Source: CAIKKG01 sp037444725
GTDB taxonomy: Bacteria; Patescibacteriota; Minisyncoccia; UBA6257; GWB1-50-10
Reading direction: 5' to 3'
NCBI GenBank assembly: GCA_037444725.1
Contig: JBBILW010000010.1
Span: forward strand, 1 to 23,510
Length of the DNA stretch: 23,510 bases
This document shows positions 7,094 to 15,495 of the stretch, in pieces. The stretch's first letter is position 1. The number at the start of each line of letters is the position of its first letter. The position numbers and the translations under genes were made by a program. The notes beneath the pieces are model-generated. The model saw only the letters and a list, made by a program, of their open reading frames with translations, searched no databases and had not been told where the DNA came from.

Positions 7094-8218
7094 TTATTTA
7101 ACGGCACTTAAGACCTCCAATGCGATATCGTGAGCGGCGTTCGGTTTGAAGAAATTATGAGCTGCCGTTTTCACTTTTTCGAGGGCGTTCGGGTCTTTCA
7201 GAACGCTATTGATTTTCGTGAGGATGAGATTTGCGGTGAAGTTCGCTTCTTCGACGACGAATGCCGCACCCGTCGATGCATACGCATACGCATTCGCTCT
7301 CTGATGGTCCTGTGCCGCATCACTTAACGGTATGAGTATCGCCGGTTTTCCCGTTGCCGCGATTTCAAAAATGGCGCCCGAGCCTGCTCGTGAAATGATG
7401 ATATCGGCGGCATCAAAAAGCATTTTCATCTGATCGGCGGCGAGGTATCCGTACGGTTTGTACTGGCTCTGGAGCGTCTGATCCAACCGCTGTGTCATGG
7501 TTGCTGCCTGTGCGCGCGCCGCGACGAAGTTATCGAGACCTGTTTGGTGTGCAATTTGAAATACCGGCAGGAATTGGTCAAGATTGTCGAGAATAAACGT
7601 GTTCACGCGCTGCGACCCCTGCGAACCTCCCAGCATAAGCGCGAGCGGTTTATCGGGATTAAATTGAAGACCGAGTTTTGCCTGCCGCTCATCGCCGATG
7701 CGCGAGGTGAACATGGCGCGCACGGGATTTCCCACGACTCGCGTTTTGTTTTTCGGGAAGAATGCCTCCGCTTCCTTAAAGGCAAGAAGAATTCGCGCCG
7801 CATGTTTGCCTGAAATCGTATTTGTGAGGCCAGGCACCGCATCAGACTCGTGAATAACCACGGGAATCATATACCAGCGTGCAGCGAGCACGACCGGCAG
7901 TGCGCCGGGGCCGCCTTTTGAGAAAACAACATTGGGCATTTCGGTGTAGAGATTTGCGAGTGCCTGAAAAATGCTCCAGATGAATTTCGGAAAATCGATA
8001 ATATTCTGGAATGCGGCGTAACGGCGGAGCTTGCTTGAGGCAATATCGTAAATTTTGATATTGCGCGCCTCGAATTCATTGATGAGTTGATGCCGCGGAC
8101 CGAAATATGAAATGCGCACGTCGTTATGCGTCGCCTCTTTTATGGCGTCCGCAACGGCAAGCAGCGGATACAAATGACCGCCCGTGCCTCCTCCCGCTAA
8201 TGCAATGCGAATGTTCAT
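7094..8218 (-). CDS. murG: UDP-GlcNAc:lipid I N-acetylglucosaminyltransferase MurG
   Basis: It makes lipid II by adding GlcNAc to lipid I on the cytoplasmic face of the membrane. The protein has 374 residues with a GT-B fold. The N-terminal glycine loop 'GGGTGGHLYP' (9-18, with H15), the acceptor-domain 'SKGGPGALP', the inter-domain 'GGSQGSQ', and the C-terminal nucleotide-sugar site 'SRAGSGAIFEIAA' with 'DAAQDHQRANA' are all present. Its ATG overlaps the ftsW TGA by four bases (ATGA), indicating translational coupling. The usual murC follower is absent; gltX comes next. Confidence 0.96.
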   Translation of the reverse strand: MNIRIALAGGGTGGHLYPLLAVADAIKEATHNDVRISYFGPRHQLINEFEARNIKIYDIASSKLRRYAAFQNIIDFPKFIWSIFQALANLYTEMPNVVFSKGGPGALPVVLAARWYMIPVVIHESDAVPGLTNTISGKHAARILLAFKEAEAFFPKNKTRVVGNPVRAMFTSRIGDERQAKLGLQFNPDKPLALMLGGSQGSQRVNTFILDNLDQFLPVFQIAHQTGLDNFVAARAQAATMTQRLDQTLQSQYKPYGYLAADQMKMLFDAADIIISRAGSGAIFEIAATGKPAILIPLSDAAQDHQRANAYAYASTGAAFVVEEANFTANLILTKINSVLKDPNALEKVKTAAHNFFKPNAAHDIALEVLSAVK

Positions 8219-9351
8219 GATGAGCTGCGCTTGTATCTTGATATGTTAGCAACGATGCCGCACATGGTCAAAGAAATCGCGAGCGACGTTCCTCCGTAAC
8301 TCACGAATGGCAACGGAATACCGGTCATCGGGATGACGCCCGATATGGCGCCGATGTTTACGAATGCCTGTAGGCCGAAAAGGCACATAAAACTGGTAAC
8401 AAGATAGCGGCCGAAATTGTCTCCTGCGCGCCGCGCGATTTTTAAGCCACGCCAGATGAATGCGAGGAAGAGAATGATGAATGACATTGCACCCACAAAT
8501 CCTAGCTCCTCCCCTATCACGGCGAAAATGGAGTCGCCCATCGGCTCGGGAAGGTAATGTATTTTTGTCGTTGATTTGCCGAAGCCTACGCCGAATATGC
8601 CGCCCGAACCGATTGCGGTCTGCGCCTGATTAATGTGGTATCCCGCGCCTGACGGATCGGCGGATGAGTTTAAGAATGTCTGGATACGCGTTGAGCGGTA
8701 ATTCCCTTTTGAAAATGGGTTAATAAGCACGATGCCGATTGCACCGAGGCTCGCGATGAGCACGAGCGCCGCGACGAATTTAATATTCGCGCCGGAAGTG
8801 AAATACACGAGAAGCGACGTGAAGAAGATGAGCGCGGCAGTCGAGGTCGCGGGCTGCATGAGGAGCAGGAGCACGACGAGACCGACAAGAATTGAAAACG
8901 GTGCGAGTCCGCCCCAGAAACTTTTTCCGCGCTGCTGGCCTTTGCTTATCCACGAAGATAGATATACGAAGAAGAGGAGCTTCATAAGCTCGCCGGGCTG
9001 GAATGAAAAAGCGCCAAAGTTCACCCACCTGTCACCTCCTTTTGCGTGTAAGACGAGCGGGGTAAACACGAGCAGCAGCGCCAAGATACCCACGATAAGC
9101 AGGAACGGAGCGGCTTTTTCCCAGCGTTTGTAATACACAAAGTAGCCAATGAGAAAGCCCACGATGCCCGGCAAGATTCCGTTCTCCATCTGGTGCTTCA
9201 GATAGTACATGCTGTCGTTGAACGTATTTTTGGAGAGCTCCGATGAAGCGCTTGTGAGCATTACAAGGCCGAAGACGACAAGCAATACCAAGAACCCAAG
9301 GAATACATAATCAACCGCGCCGGCTTTCGGACTTTTCGTAAAGAATGCCAT
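8215..9351 (-). CDS. ftsW: Septal peptidoglycan glycosyltransferase FtsW (SEDS family)
   Basis: A polytopic SEDS protein of 378 residues with about ten membrane helices that polymerises lipid II at the division site together with a class B PBP. Conserved features are 'HAKGGDRWVNFGAFSFQPGE' (102-121), 'YHINQAQTAIGSGG', 'GFGKST', 'LPEPMGDSIFAVIGEELGF' with D273 at the position of the proposed catalytic aspartate, and 'IPLPFVSYGGTS' near the end. One deviation: the usual Q-P-D-x-G-T of the fourth helix reads Q166-P-A-T-S-T171, so that conserved Asp is Ala168. The choice of FtsW over RodA rests on its coupling to murG and mraY. It starts 6 bases after the amidohydrolase stop. Confidence 0.94.
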   Translation of the reverse strand: MAFFTKSPKAGAVDYVFLGFLVLLVVFGLVMLTSASSELSKNTFNDSMYYLKHQMENGILPGIVGFLIGYFVYYKRWEKAAPFLLIVGILALLLVFTPLVLHAKGGDRWVNFGAFSFQPGELMKLLFFVYLSSWISKGQQRGKSFWGGLAPFSILVGLVVLLLLMQPATSTAALIFFTSLLVYFTSGANIKFVAALVLIASLGAIGIVLINPFSKGNYRSTRIQTFLNSSADPSGAGYHINQAQTAIGSGGIFGVGFGKSTTKIHYLPEPMGDSIFAVIGEELGFVGAMSFIILFLAFIWRGLKIARRAGDNFGRYLVTSFMCLFGLQAFVNIGAISGVIPMTGIPLPFVSYGGTSLAISLTMCGIVANISRYKRSSS

Positions 9352-9357
9352 ACGGAT

Positions 9358-10854
9358 TTATGCACGCTTAATTAACTCGCCCTTAAGATGCTTTACGAGC
9401 TCTCCTCCCGCAAGGACACGCGTGCCGTTTACAAAAACATGCACGGGCCGGAAATTTTCGTGGACCGCGATGTCTGCAAAAAAGCCCTCGCGGATCTCCC
9501 CGCGTTTTGCGATGCCGTATTTTTTTGCCGGAAGTGATGTTGCCTTTTCAATCGCATGTTCCGTGCGGATTGTTTCTGATTTTGCCGCGAGCGCCATGAG
9601 TACGGGATACGTGTCGGTGCTCGGGATGTATTTGAATTCTTTTTTGCCGAAACTCGCGCTGTTTGTGGCAATAAGCGAGTTCGGATGCGCGATGAACGCG
9701 TCCCGCAGTCCCCCATCAATCATTTTTGCCGAAACGGTCGCGCGAAGGCCCGTTAATCCCATGATTTTCAGAATCGCTTCTTCATACGAGAGGCCGCTGC
9801 GCGTGCCGAATTCACGGATAGATCTTCCTTCAAGAAATTTAAGCGATGCGTGCGGAATGTGCGCAATGAGCAATTCACGCGGTGCGGTTGATTTAAGATG
9901 CGCGATAAGGCGTTCTCGGGCGTGAGGCTTCTTGAGACTCGCGTGCATACTCTCGAGCGTTTCTTCGAGGAACCAGTCAGGGAGCAGCTCGTAGATAAGC
10001 ATTGTCGCCGTGTCGAACGGATTCACGTCGAAGTTGATATGAAGTCTCGCGGATTCTTTCTGAATCATCCGCGCCGCCTCCGTGTATTGTTCTTTGTACG
10101 ATTTAAGCGGCTGAAGATGAAGTATTTCCACATTCACTCTCGTTTCCGCGGCGAGCATAATCGTTTCTTCTATCGAGGCAAGCAATCCGTCGCGCGAGTT
10201 CCGCAGATGCGTCGCGTATATACCCTTATTTGCCGCGACCACGCGTGCAAGTTCCACAAGTTCGTGATGAGGCGTGCGCATGGCGTGCGTGTGGCCAAGA
10301 CCGGTTGAGAGTCCGAGCGCCCCGTCTTTCATCGCACGCGTTAGCACGTGTTTAAACATCCGCAACTCGCTTTCTGTCAGATCACGGAATCTCCCATGCG
10401 TAATCGCCTCGCGGATGGTCGTGTGTCCGACCAACATGCCGAAGTTTATGCCTAAGCCCCGCTTCTTTAAAAGTATGAAAAACTGCTTCACGCTCGTCCA
10501 GTTCACATTCGTGTGCATCTCATTCCCCCATTCGCGGATAGTGCGAAGCGAGCCGTCGAGCAGGGGCGCGAGCGACACGCCGCAGTTTCCTCCTATCATC
10601 GTCGTGATGCCCTGACGGACGAAGTTCTCTTGGTGCGGCTCATAGAACAGCGACATGTAATGGTCGGAGTGAGCGTTTACGTCGATAAATCCGGGCGTAA
10701 TTACGGAGCCTGTTGCGTCGATGACCGTCTCTGCATGTGTGCGCGCAATAACGCCGCATTTTGCAATGCGATTTCCACGGATCAATATGTCCTTTTTCAC
10801 AGGCGCAGTGCCCGTGCCGTCGTATACGAGACCGTTCTTAATAAGCGTGGTCAT
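9358..10854 (-). CDS. D-aminoacylase-like amidohydrolase with altered metal site
   Basis: A 498-residue amidohydrolase: N-terminal beta-sandwich strand 'LIKNGLVYDGTG', a TIM-barrel core, and the C-terminal sandwich 'GFFADIAVHE'. The closest family by motif is N-acyl-D-amino-acid deacylase: 'PGFIDV' before the first metal motif, 'GGNCG' (C91), 'ATHLRN' (H216) and 'EILHLQP' (H246). These match the Cys96/His220/His250 zinc site of the Alcaligenes enzyme. The first metal motif reads D-V-N60-A-H62-S-D instead of D-x-H-T-H, and the late catalytic Asp ('SDG') is N398 in 'ATNSAS'. It may be a mono-zinc enzyme, have altered chemistry, or be inactive. An AAGGAG ribosome site 5 bases from the ATG fixes the start. 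It lies between mraY and ftsW, where murD normally sits, so a wall-linked role on D-amino-acid substrates is plausible but unproven. Confidence 0.82.
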   Translation of the reverse strand: MTTLIKNGLVYDGTGTAPVKKDILIRGNRIAKCGVIARTHAETVIDATGSVITPGFIDVNAHSDHYMSLFYEPHQENFVRQGITTMIGGNCGVSLAPLLDGSLRTIREWGNEMHTNVNWTSVKQFFILLKKRGLGINFGMLVGHTTIREAITHGRFRDLTESELRMFKHVLTRAMKDGALGLSTGLGHTHAMRTPHHELVELARVVAANKGIYATHLRNSRDGLLASIEETIMLAAETRVNVEILHLQPLKSYKEQYTEAARMIQKESARLHINFDVNPFDTATMLIYELLPDWFLEETLESMHASLKKPHARERLIAHLKSTAPRELLIAHIPHASLKFLEGRSIREFGTRSGLSYEEAILKIMGLTGLRATVSAKMIDGGLRDAFIAHPNSLIATNSASFGKKEFKYIPSTDTYPVLMALAAKSETIRTEHAIEKATSLPAKKYGIAKRGEIREGFFADIAVHENFRPVHVFVNGTRVLAGGELVKHLKGELIKRA

Positions 10855-10902
10855 CCCACTCCTTATTTTACCCTATTTTGGTTTTAGGTGCGCTGTGGAG
10901 TA

Positions 10903-11949
10903 CTAGAAAAACCGTGCAAGGAAGAAAAGCGCAAGGCCGAGGGTGGTCGTTACAATCGTCACAATCCAGAAACGCATCGTTATCTGGCTCTCCGGCCAGC
11001 CGAGCGCTTCGAAATGATGATGAATAGGCGTCGAGAGGAAAACCTTCTTCTTCCAGAATTTCTTGCTAATCATCTGGATAATCACCGTGACCGATTCGAA
11101 GATAAGAATGGAGCCGAAAAACGGCAAAAAGAGCGCGGTGTTCGTGAGCATCACCATTACGCCAAGCGTGATACCAAGAGACATCGAGCCCGTGTCGCCC
11201 ATAAAGAACCTGGCGGGATAAATATTGAACCAGAGGAATGCGAGAAGTGCGCCCAAAATGACCGCATTCATCGCCGCGAGGTCAAAGCGATGCGTGGCAA
11301 ACGAGATGATGGCGAGCGCGCCGAATGCGAAGAAGAGCGTGCCCCCTGCAAGACCGTCCAAGCCGTCAGTTTCGTTCGTAGAAAACGCAGTCGCAATCAG
11401 GATGAACATGAAGAACGGAATGTACGTCCAGCCCATCGATACGTTGCCGTAAAACGGAATATAGAGCACATCCCAGCCGAGGCGGAAGTAGAACCACCAT
11501 GCGCCAAATGCCGAAAGGAGCGTGTAAAGGCCGAGTTTTTGAGGCACACTAAGTCCCCCGCCGTGCGGGCCCTTTCCCATAATGCCGAAAATGTCGTCCA
11601 TGAGCCCCACGATTGCGGCAAAGAAAAGCGCCGCGAGCGGAAGATATGTTTCCGAACGGCTCACGAAATTGAAATAATTTGCAAAGCCGTTGAACATGCT
11701 CTGGAGAATCAGAAAGATAAGCGCGAGGCCGATGACCGTGCCCCAGATGATGACGCCGCCCATCGTCGGCGTGTCCGCTTTCTTTTTGTGGAACTGATAG
11801 AAAATAGGCGCGCTTTTTTCATCGCGGATATTCGTCTTTTTTACGTTCAAAAGTTTCAAGATGCGTACCATAAACGGCGTCGCAATGAGCGCAACGACGA
11901 ATGCGAGCGCGAAGAGAATAAGAACGCGGATAGCTTCGAATGCAATCAT
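10903..11949 (-). CDS. mraY: Phospho-N-acetylmuramoyl-pentapeptide transferase MraY
   Basis: It transfers phospho-MurNAc-pentapeptide to undecaprenyl phosphate, making lipid I. It has 348 residues and about ten membrane helices. Family motifs are all present: 'KKKADTPTMGG' (55-65), 'GLMDDIFG' (115-122, with the essential D118-D119), 'NETDGLDGLAGG' (192-203), 'FMGDTGSMSLG' (249-259, D252) and the HHH motif 'TPIHHHFEALGWPE' (307-320). The start lies 6 bases after the stop of the DacA-like gene. The next gene downstream is an amidohydrolase rather than murD, at a gap of 48 bases. Confidence 0.97.
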   Translation of the reverse strand: MIAFEAIRVLILFALAFVVALIATPFMVRILKLLNVKKTNIRDEKSAPIFYQFHKKKADTPTMGGVIIWGTVIGLALIFLILQSMFNGFANYFNFVSRSETYLPLAALFFAAIVGLMDDIFGIMGKGPHGGGLSVPQKLGLYTLLSAFGAWWFYFRLGWDVLYIPFYGNVSMGWTYIPFFMFILIATAFSTNETDGLDGLAGGTLFFAFGALAIISFATHRFDLAAMNAVILGALLAFLWFNIYPARFFMGDTGSMSLGITLGVMVMLTNTALFLPFFGSILIFESVTVIIQMISKKFWKKKVFLSTPIHHHFEALGWPESQITMRFWIVTIVTTTLGLALFFLARFF

Positions 11950-11955
11950 TATTTT

Positions 11956-12894
11956 TTATCGGTTAAAAATGTATGCGGTGCGGACCCAGTTTAACAATTT
12001 CTCGGTTTCGCCTTTTCTGTCGTGACTGCCGAGAATAATAAACGCGAGCCGTTCGCCGCCAAATGAGAAGAATGCTAGCAGGTTCTCGCGGGCCTCGGGT
12101 GACGTCCCCGTTTTTCCTCCCATAAAACGCGTTTCCGTAACGAACGCGTCTATATTATACACGGTTCTGGATTTCGAGTCGTTTATGGGCTGTACCTCGT
12201 AACTCTGCAATCTCGTCCATTCGATGATTTCGGGGTGGTGTGCCATCAGATACTTCGAAAGTTTGATGAGGTCGTTCGCGGTGGATTGATTTTGACCGGA
12301 GAGACCACATGCGTCCGCCATGACGGTCTGCGTCATCCCGATAGCTTCGAGTTTCTTTTTAAGAAGCGCAACGAATTGTTCCCTGCCTCCTGCCGCTTCT
12401 TCAAATGCGGTAGCTGCGTCGTTCGACGAAGTGAGGAGCATGATCTTCACAAGGTCGTCTGCTTTGTACACCTCACCGCTCGTGAAATCTCCGGCGAGTC
12501 CTTCCGTTGCAATCGCGGTTGCCGTTATCGGAATTCGTTTCGAATAACCCATATCTTCCGCAACGACAATTGCGGTTATGAGTTTCGAAATGGACGCGAT
12601 TGGCCACTGTTTGTATGTTTGATAATTAAAAAAAGGAAACTGCGAATCGAGCGATACAATCATCACTGCGCTGGCATCTACCGACGGGTCTAACACCTCC
12701 CACTTTCTTTTTGGCAATGCGCGGCGGTCCTGTTCAGCCGCATTTGAAACGGACGCGCCCGTTTCCGTTGAAACAACGGTCGCGATATCCGCTTTCTGTT
12801 CAGGAACGCTGGATGTGCGTTCGTACGCATACGTGATGCCTATCGCTCCGAAAACGAGGAGTGCGAGGATTATAGATTGAGCGCGTATCGACAT
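11956..12894 (-). CDS. Membrane-anchored D-alanyl-D-alanine carboxypeptidase-like penicillin-binding protein (S11 family)
   Basis: A 312-residue serine peptidase of the DacA type that would trim the terminal D-Ala of wall peptides outside the membrane. An N-terminal hydrophobic helix (about 6-24) anchors or exports it, followed by a low-complexity linker (about 25-62). The catalytic motifs are S101-x-x-K104 in 'ASISKL', S156-x-N158 in 'TSSNDA', and K-T-G in 'GGKTGTSPEA'. The usual C-terminal beta-domain and amphipathic anchor of E. coli DacA are absent, as in many short S11 members. Its ATG directly abuts the scpB TAA with no gap, so translation is probably coupled. Context with mraY, ftsW and murG supports a wall-maturation role. 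Confidence 0.9.
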   Translation of the reverse strand: MSIRAQSIILALLVFGAIGITYAYERTSSVPEQKADIATVVSTETGASVSNAAEQDRRALPKRKWEVLDPSVDASAVMIVSLDSQFPFFNYQTYKQWPIASISKLITAIVVAEDMGYSKRIPITATAIATEGLAGDFTSGEVYKADDLVKIMLLTSSNDAATAFEEAAGGREQFVALLKKKLEAIGMTQTVMADACGLSGQNQSTANDLIKLSKYLMAHHPEIIEWTRLQSYEVQPINDSKSRTVYNIDAFVTETRFMGGKTGTSPEARENLLAFFSFGGERLAFIILGSHDRKGETEKLLNWVRTAYIFNR

Positions 12895-13524
12895 TTAGGC
12901 TAATTCATCAGGATTTGTTTCGGCAGGCTGAGCTTCGGGTGCGGGAACTGCGGACGCCGTAGGAGACGTTGCTGTTGTGTTTGTCGCGTGCAGCTGCTGC
13001 TCGAACTCGCGCAGGATTTCACGGTATTTATCGTGTTCGGGAAGCTCGGTAAGCGAAGCAAGCCCCATGTGTTTCATGAACATTTCGGTCACGCGATATT
13101 GAAATGAAAGTCCTTTTTCGTCGCACCGTTCTACCAGTCCGCGCATAACAAGCGCGCGGAGCGTGAAGCTCGAATTTACGCCGCGTACGTAATCGATGGT
13201 CGCGCGAGGCACTGGCCCCAGGTATGCGATAAGCGACAACGTTTCAAGTGCCGCGGGTGTCAGTTGTTCGCGGAATTCGTCTTTTACGATTGATTCGCCG
13301 ACGGCTTTTAATTCTGTTTTAGTGACGAGCTGCACCTTGTTTTCCTTGCGAAGTACGGTCACACCGCGTGCCGGGTCGCTCGCTAACACGCCCGCCCATT
13401 CTCCGACTGCTTTTTCGCACTCTTCCTCTGAGAGACGCAAAAGCTCCGCCATTTTTTTCAGGTCTATTGCTTCGCCGTAGTAGAAGAGCAACGCCTCAAT
13501 GCGTGCAAAAATATCAGGATTCAT
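12895..13524 (-). CDS. scpB: Segregation and condensation protein ScpB
   Basis: ScpB is the winged-helix subunit that dimerises and binds the ScpA kleisin in the SMC-ScpAB condensin complex. The 209-residue protein shows the tandem winged-helix layout; the most diagnostic stretch is 'LTPAALETLSLIAYLGPVPR' followed by 'IDYVRGVNSS' and 'LVMRGLVER' (about 87-135). The last 30 or so residues are a Thr/Ala/Pro-rich tail without a predicted fold. Its ATG overlaps the scpA TGA (ATGA), the usual arrangement of this pair. Confidence 0.95.
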   Translation of the reverse strand: MNPDIFARIEALLFYYGEAIDLKKMAELLRLSEEECEKAVGEWAGVLASDPARGVTVLRKENKVQLVTKTELKAVGESIVKDEFREQLTPAALETLSLIAYLGPVPRATIDYVRGVNSSFTLRALVMRGLVERCDEKGLSFQYRVTEMFMKHMGLASLTELPEHDKYREILREFEQQLHATNTTATSPTASAVPAPEAQPAETNPDELA

Positions 13525-14297
13525 GATGGTTCTTGTTCATTGTATTCGGCGGGCTTCGTTTTCGCAATCGTCATCTCGCCAAAATGACCGGTCTGTTCCA
13601 CATCCGCGAGCTGCTGTTTGATGAGGTGGAGCACCGCAAGGAAGAGCACCACAATATCGCTCCTGCTCCCCTTTCCTCCGTGAAGATTGCTGAATGTGGT
13701 AGGCGCAGAAATAATGCGGCTCGCGATTTCTTGAATTTTCGCGCGCAGGTTTACGATTTGGCTTTTTACCGTAGCCTTCGGTTTGAAAAATTTCGCCAAA
13801 TCTCCTGCCATTTTTTGGGCAGCGTCGTGGAGCGTTGCGGGCGTCGCGTTCGACGGCGGATAAAACAACGGCTCGTGCGCAGTCATAAATTCGCGCGCGT
13901 ACATTTTCGGTGTTTCGCTCCAGAGCGCGTGGATATGTTCCTGCGTTTTCTTGAGTTCCTGATAGAGCTTCAGGCGGCGTTCGAGGTCGTGGATTTCAGT
14001 TTCTTCTTCCTGCGAGAGCACGAGCGTCGGAAGGAGCGATTTCGATTTGATGAGTAGAAGACGCGAAGCGACGACCAAAAAATCCGCAAGAAGTTCGGGA
14101 GGTGCATCGAATAGCGGCGAATCTTCGCTTTGGTCGCTCTCGAGCGCCACTTTAAATTGGTCGAGATAGTGTAAAAAACTGTCAGTTACTTCTGCAAGAC
14201 TGACCCGCGAAACCTCGAGTTTTTTCTCCTCGATAAGCTCGAGGAGCTTGTCCATTGGGCCTTGGAAATATTCGAGACGAAGTTCGTATTGAGCCAT
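13521..14297 (-). CDS. scpA: Segregation and condensation protein ScpA (kleisin)
   Basis: The kleisin subunit bridging the two SMC heads. Its 258 residues begin with the typical 'YFQGPMDKLLELIEEKKLEV' (about 9-28), which binds the SMC neck, then 'DSFLHYLDQF', 'LLADFLVVASRLLLIKSKSL' (about 69-88), and end with the winged-helix 'VVLFLAVLHLIKQQL' and 'HFGEMTIAK', which bind the SMC head. It heads the long co-oriented run scpA-scpB-dac-mraY and so on. No Shine-Dalgarno precedes the ATG; a candidate promoter lies 40-67 bases upstream. Confidence 0.95.
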   Translation of the reverse strand: MAQYELRLEYFQGPMDKLLELIEEKKLEVSRVSLAEVTDSFLHYLDQFKVALESDQSEDSPLFDAPPELLADFLVVASRLLLIKSKSLLPTLVLSQEEETEIHDLERRLKLYQELKKTQEHIHALWSETPKMYAREFMTAHEPLFYPPSNATPATLHDAAQKMAGDLAKFFKPKATVKSQIVNLRAKIQEIASRIISAPTTFSNLHGGKGSRSDIVVLFLAVLHLIKQQLADVEQTGHFGEMTIAKTKPAEYNEQEPS

Positions 14298-14336
14298 ATA
14301 AAAACGCCGATATTCCGCACGGGCGCTATTTACTTC

Positions 14337-14364
14337 ATTGTAACTTTTTACCCGCGTAATGCAA
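14337..14364 (-). promoter_or_regulatory. Candidate promoter of the scpA-to-murG run
   Basis: The minus strand reads TTGCAT (14359-14364), 16 bases, then TACAAT (14337-14342; 5 of 6 to the -10 consensus). The -35 matches only at TTG. The leader would be about 35 bases. The -35 begins 2 bases after the T-tract of the ychF terminator. Confidence 0.4.
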
Positions 14365-14366
14365 CG

Positions 14367-14400
14367 AAAAATCCACTTCCCATAATGTGAGAAGCGGATT
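14367..14400 (-). terminator. Intrinsic terminator of ychF
   Basis: On the minus strand AATCCGCTTC (14400-14391) pairs with GAAGTGGATT (14379-14370), ten pairs with one G-U, an 11-base loop, and a following T-tract. It begins 4 bases beyond the ychF TAG. Confidence 0.75.
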
Positions 14401-14404
14401 TGGA

Positions 14405-15400
14405 CTAACCGTGGCGGATTACCATTACGTCGCCGTCCTGGACCGTATAGTCCTTTCCTTCAAGACGCATCTTTCCCTTTTGTTTTGCCTGGTTCCAGCC
14501 GCCCGTTGCCACGAGGTCGTTATAATTCACCACCTCGGCGCGGATGAATGTTTTTTCAAAATCGGTATGAATGGTTCCTGCCGCCTGCGGCGCCTTCCAT
14601 CCCTTTTCTATCGTCCACGCGCGCGTTTCGTCTTCGCCGGTCGTGAGGAAACTTATGAGATTTAAGATTTCGTAGGCCTTTTTGATAAGCTCGTCGATAT
14701 TTTCGGCGTTTGCGAGATCCATGATTACGTATCCTCCGCCTTCTTCCGCGATTTTCTTTTTCAATTCTTCCGAAACGTCTTCTGACTTTCCGTTTAAGAG
14801 AAATACCTGCTCCTTCGCGGTGAGAAGCCCAAGTTCCCGCACGATTTCTTCCTTTGCGTGGGTGCGCGCATTTTTGCCCGCCTCGAGGTCCGTTTTTACC
14901 GCCTTCAAAATACCCGCTTCATGAATCGCTTTTTTATCGCCTGAGCGCGCTTCTTTTTCCGCCTTGTCGAGGCGTTTCGTCACTGTTTCCAAATCCTTAA
15001 AAATGAGCTCGGTCTTAATGATGTCCAAATCACGCATGGGGTCCGTTGAACCTTCTACGTGGATAATGTCGCCAAGCGGAAAACAACGGAGCACGTGTAC
15101 AATCGCTTTGCACTCTCTAATATGCGCCAAGAATTTGTTGCCGAGTCCTTCGCCTTCGGATGCGCCTTTCACAAGGCCCGCGATGTCGTAAAATTCTACG
15201 ACTGCGGGAATAATCTTTTTTGAGCTCGAGAGTTTCGCGAGTACCGCGAGGCGTTCATCGGGAACCGGTACTACGCCGACGTTCGGGTCGATGGTGGCGA
15301 ATGGATAGTTTGCAATCAAAATTTCCTGCTTCGTGAGCAGTTTGAATAGAGTTGATTTGCCGACGTTCGGAAGTCCTACGATGCCGATAGATAATTTCAT
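14405..15400 (-). CDS. ychF: Redox-regulated ATPase/GTPase YchF (OLA1 family)
   Basis: A translation-associated P-loop ATPase of the Obg superfamily that binds ribosomes. Its 331 residues start with 'MKLSIGIVGLPNVGKSTLF' (P-loop 9-16), then 'NYPFATIDPNVGVV' (G2 region), 'DIAGLVKGASEGEGLGNKFL' (G3 and the conserved loop), a coiled-coil insertion around 120-190, and 'LLNGKSED' at the G4 position, which is not NKxD and so fits the loss of GTP specificity in this family. The C-terminal TGS-like domain ends in 'VQDGDVMVIRHG'. It is about 30 residues shorter than E. coli YchF. The gene is a single transcription unit with its own near-leaderless promoter and terminator. Confidence 0.96.
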   Translation of the reverse strand: MKLSIGIVGLPNVGKSTLFKLLTKQEILIANYPFATIDPNVGVVPVPDERLAVLAKLSSSKKIIPAVVEFYDIAGLVKGASEGEGLGNKFLAHIRECKAIVHVLRCFPLGDIIHVEGSTDPMRDLDIIKTELIFKDLETVTKRLDKAEKEARSGDKKAIHEAGILKAVKTDLEAGKNARTHAKEEIVRELGLLTAKEQVFLLNGKSEDVSEELKKKIAEEGGGYVIMDLANAENIDELIKKAYEILNLISFLTTGEDETRAWTIEKGWKAPQAAGTIHTDFEKTFIRAEVVNYNDLVATGGWNQAKQKGKMRLEGKDYTVQDGDVMVIRHG

Positions 15401-15409
15401 TACGTTTCA

Positions 15410-15438
15410 ATAGTACTGAACAAGCGTGATTTAGTAAA
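15410..15438 (-). promoter_or_regulatory. Promoter of ychF, predicted near-leaderless
   Basis: The minus strand reads TTTACT (15433-15438), 17 bases, TACTAT (15410-15415). Nine bases separate the -10 from the ATG, so the message should have a leader of only 0-3 bases. There is no Shine-Dalgarno. Confidence 0.5.
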
Positions 15439-15447
15439 CCTTTTTGT

Positions 15448-15483
15448 AAAAAAAGAGCTCCGCGCAACATGCGTACGGAGCTC
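15448..15483 (-). terminator. Intrinsic terminator of the four-repeat gene
   Basis: On the minus strand GAGCTCCG (15483-15476) pairs with CGGAGCTC (15462-15455), with a further 4-pair inner stem (15470-15473 with 15463-15466) and a run of seven T. It starts 12 bases past the TAA. Confidence 0.85.
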
Positions 15484-15495
15484 GTGAAGTGCTGA

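Noticed and set aside
10888..11994. 368-codon open frame on the plus strand opposite mraY
   Set aside because: Its product is a charged low-complexity string without motifs, while the minus strand encodes a full MraY. It is an antisense shadow caused by codon bias.
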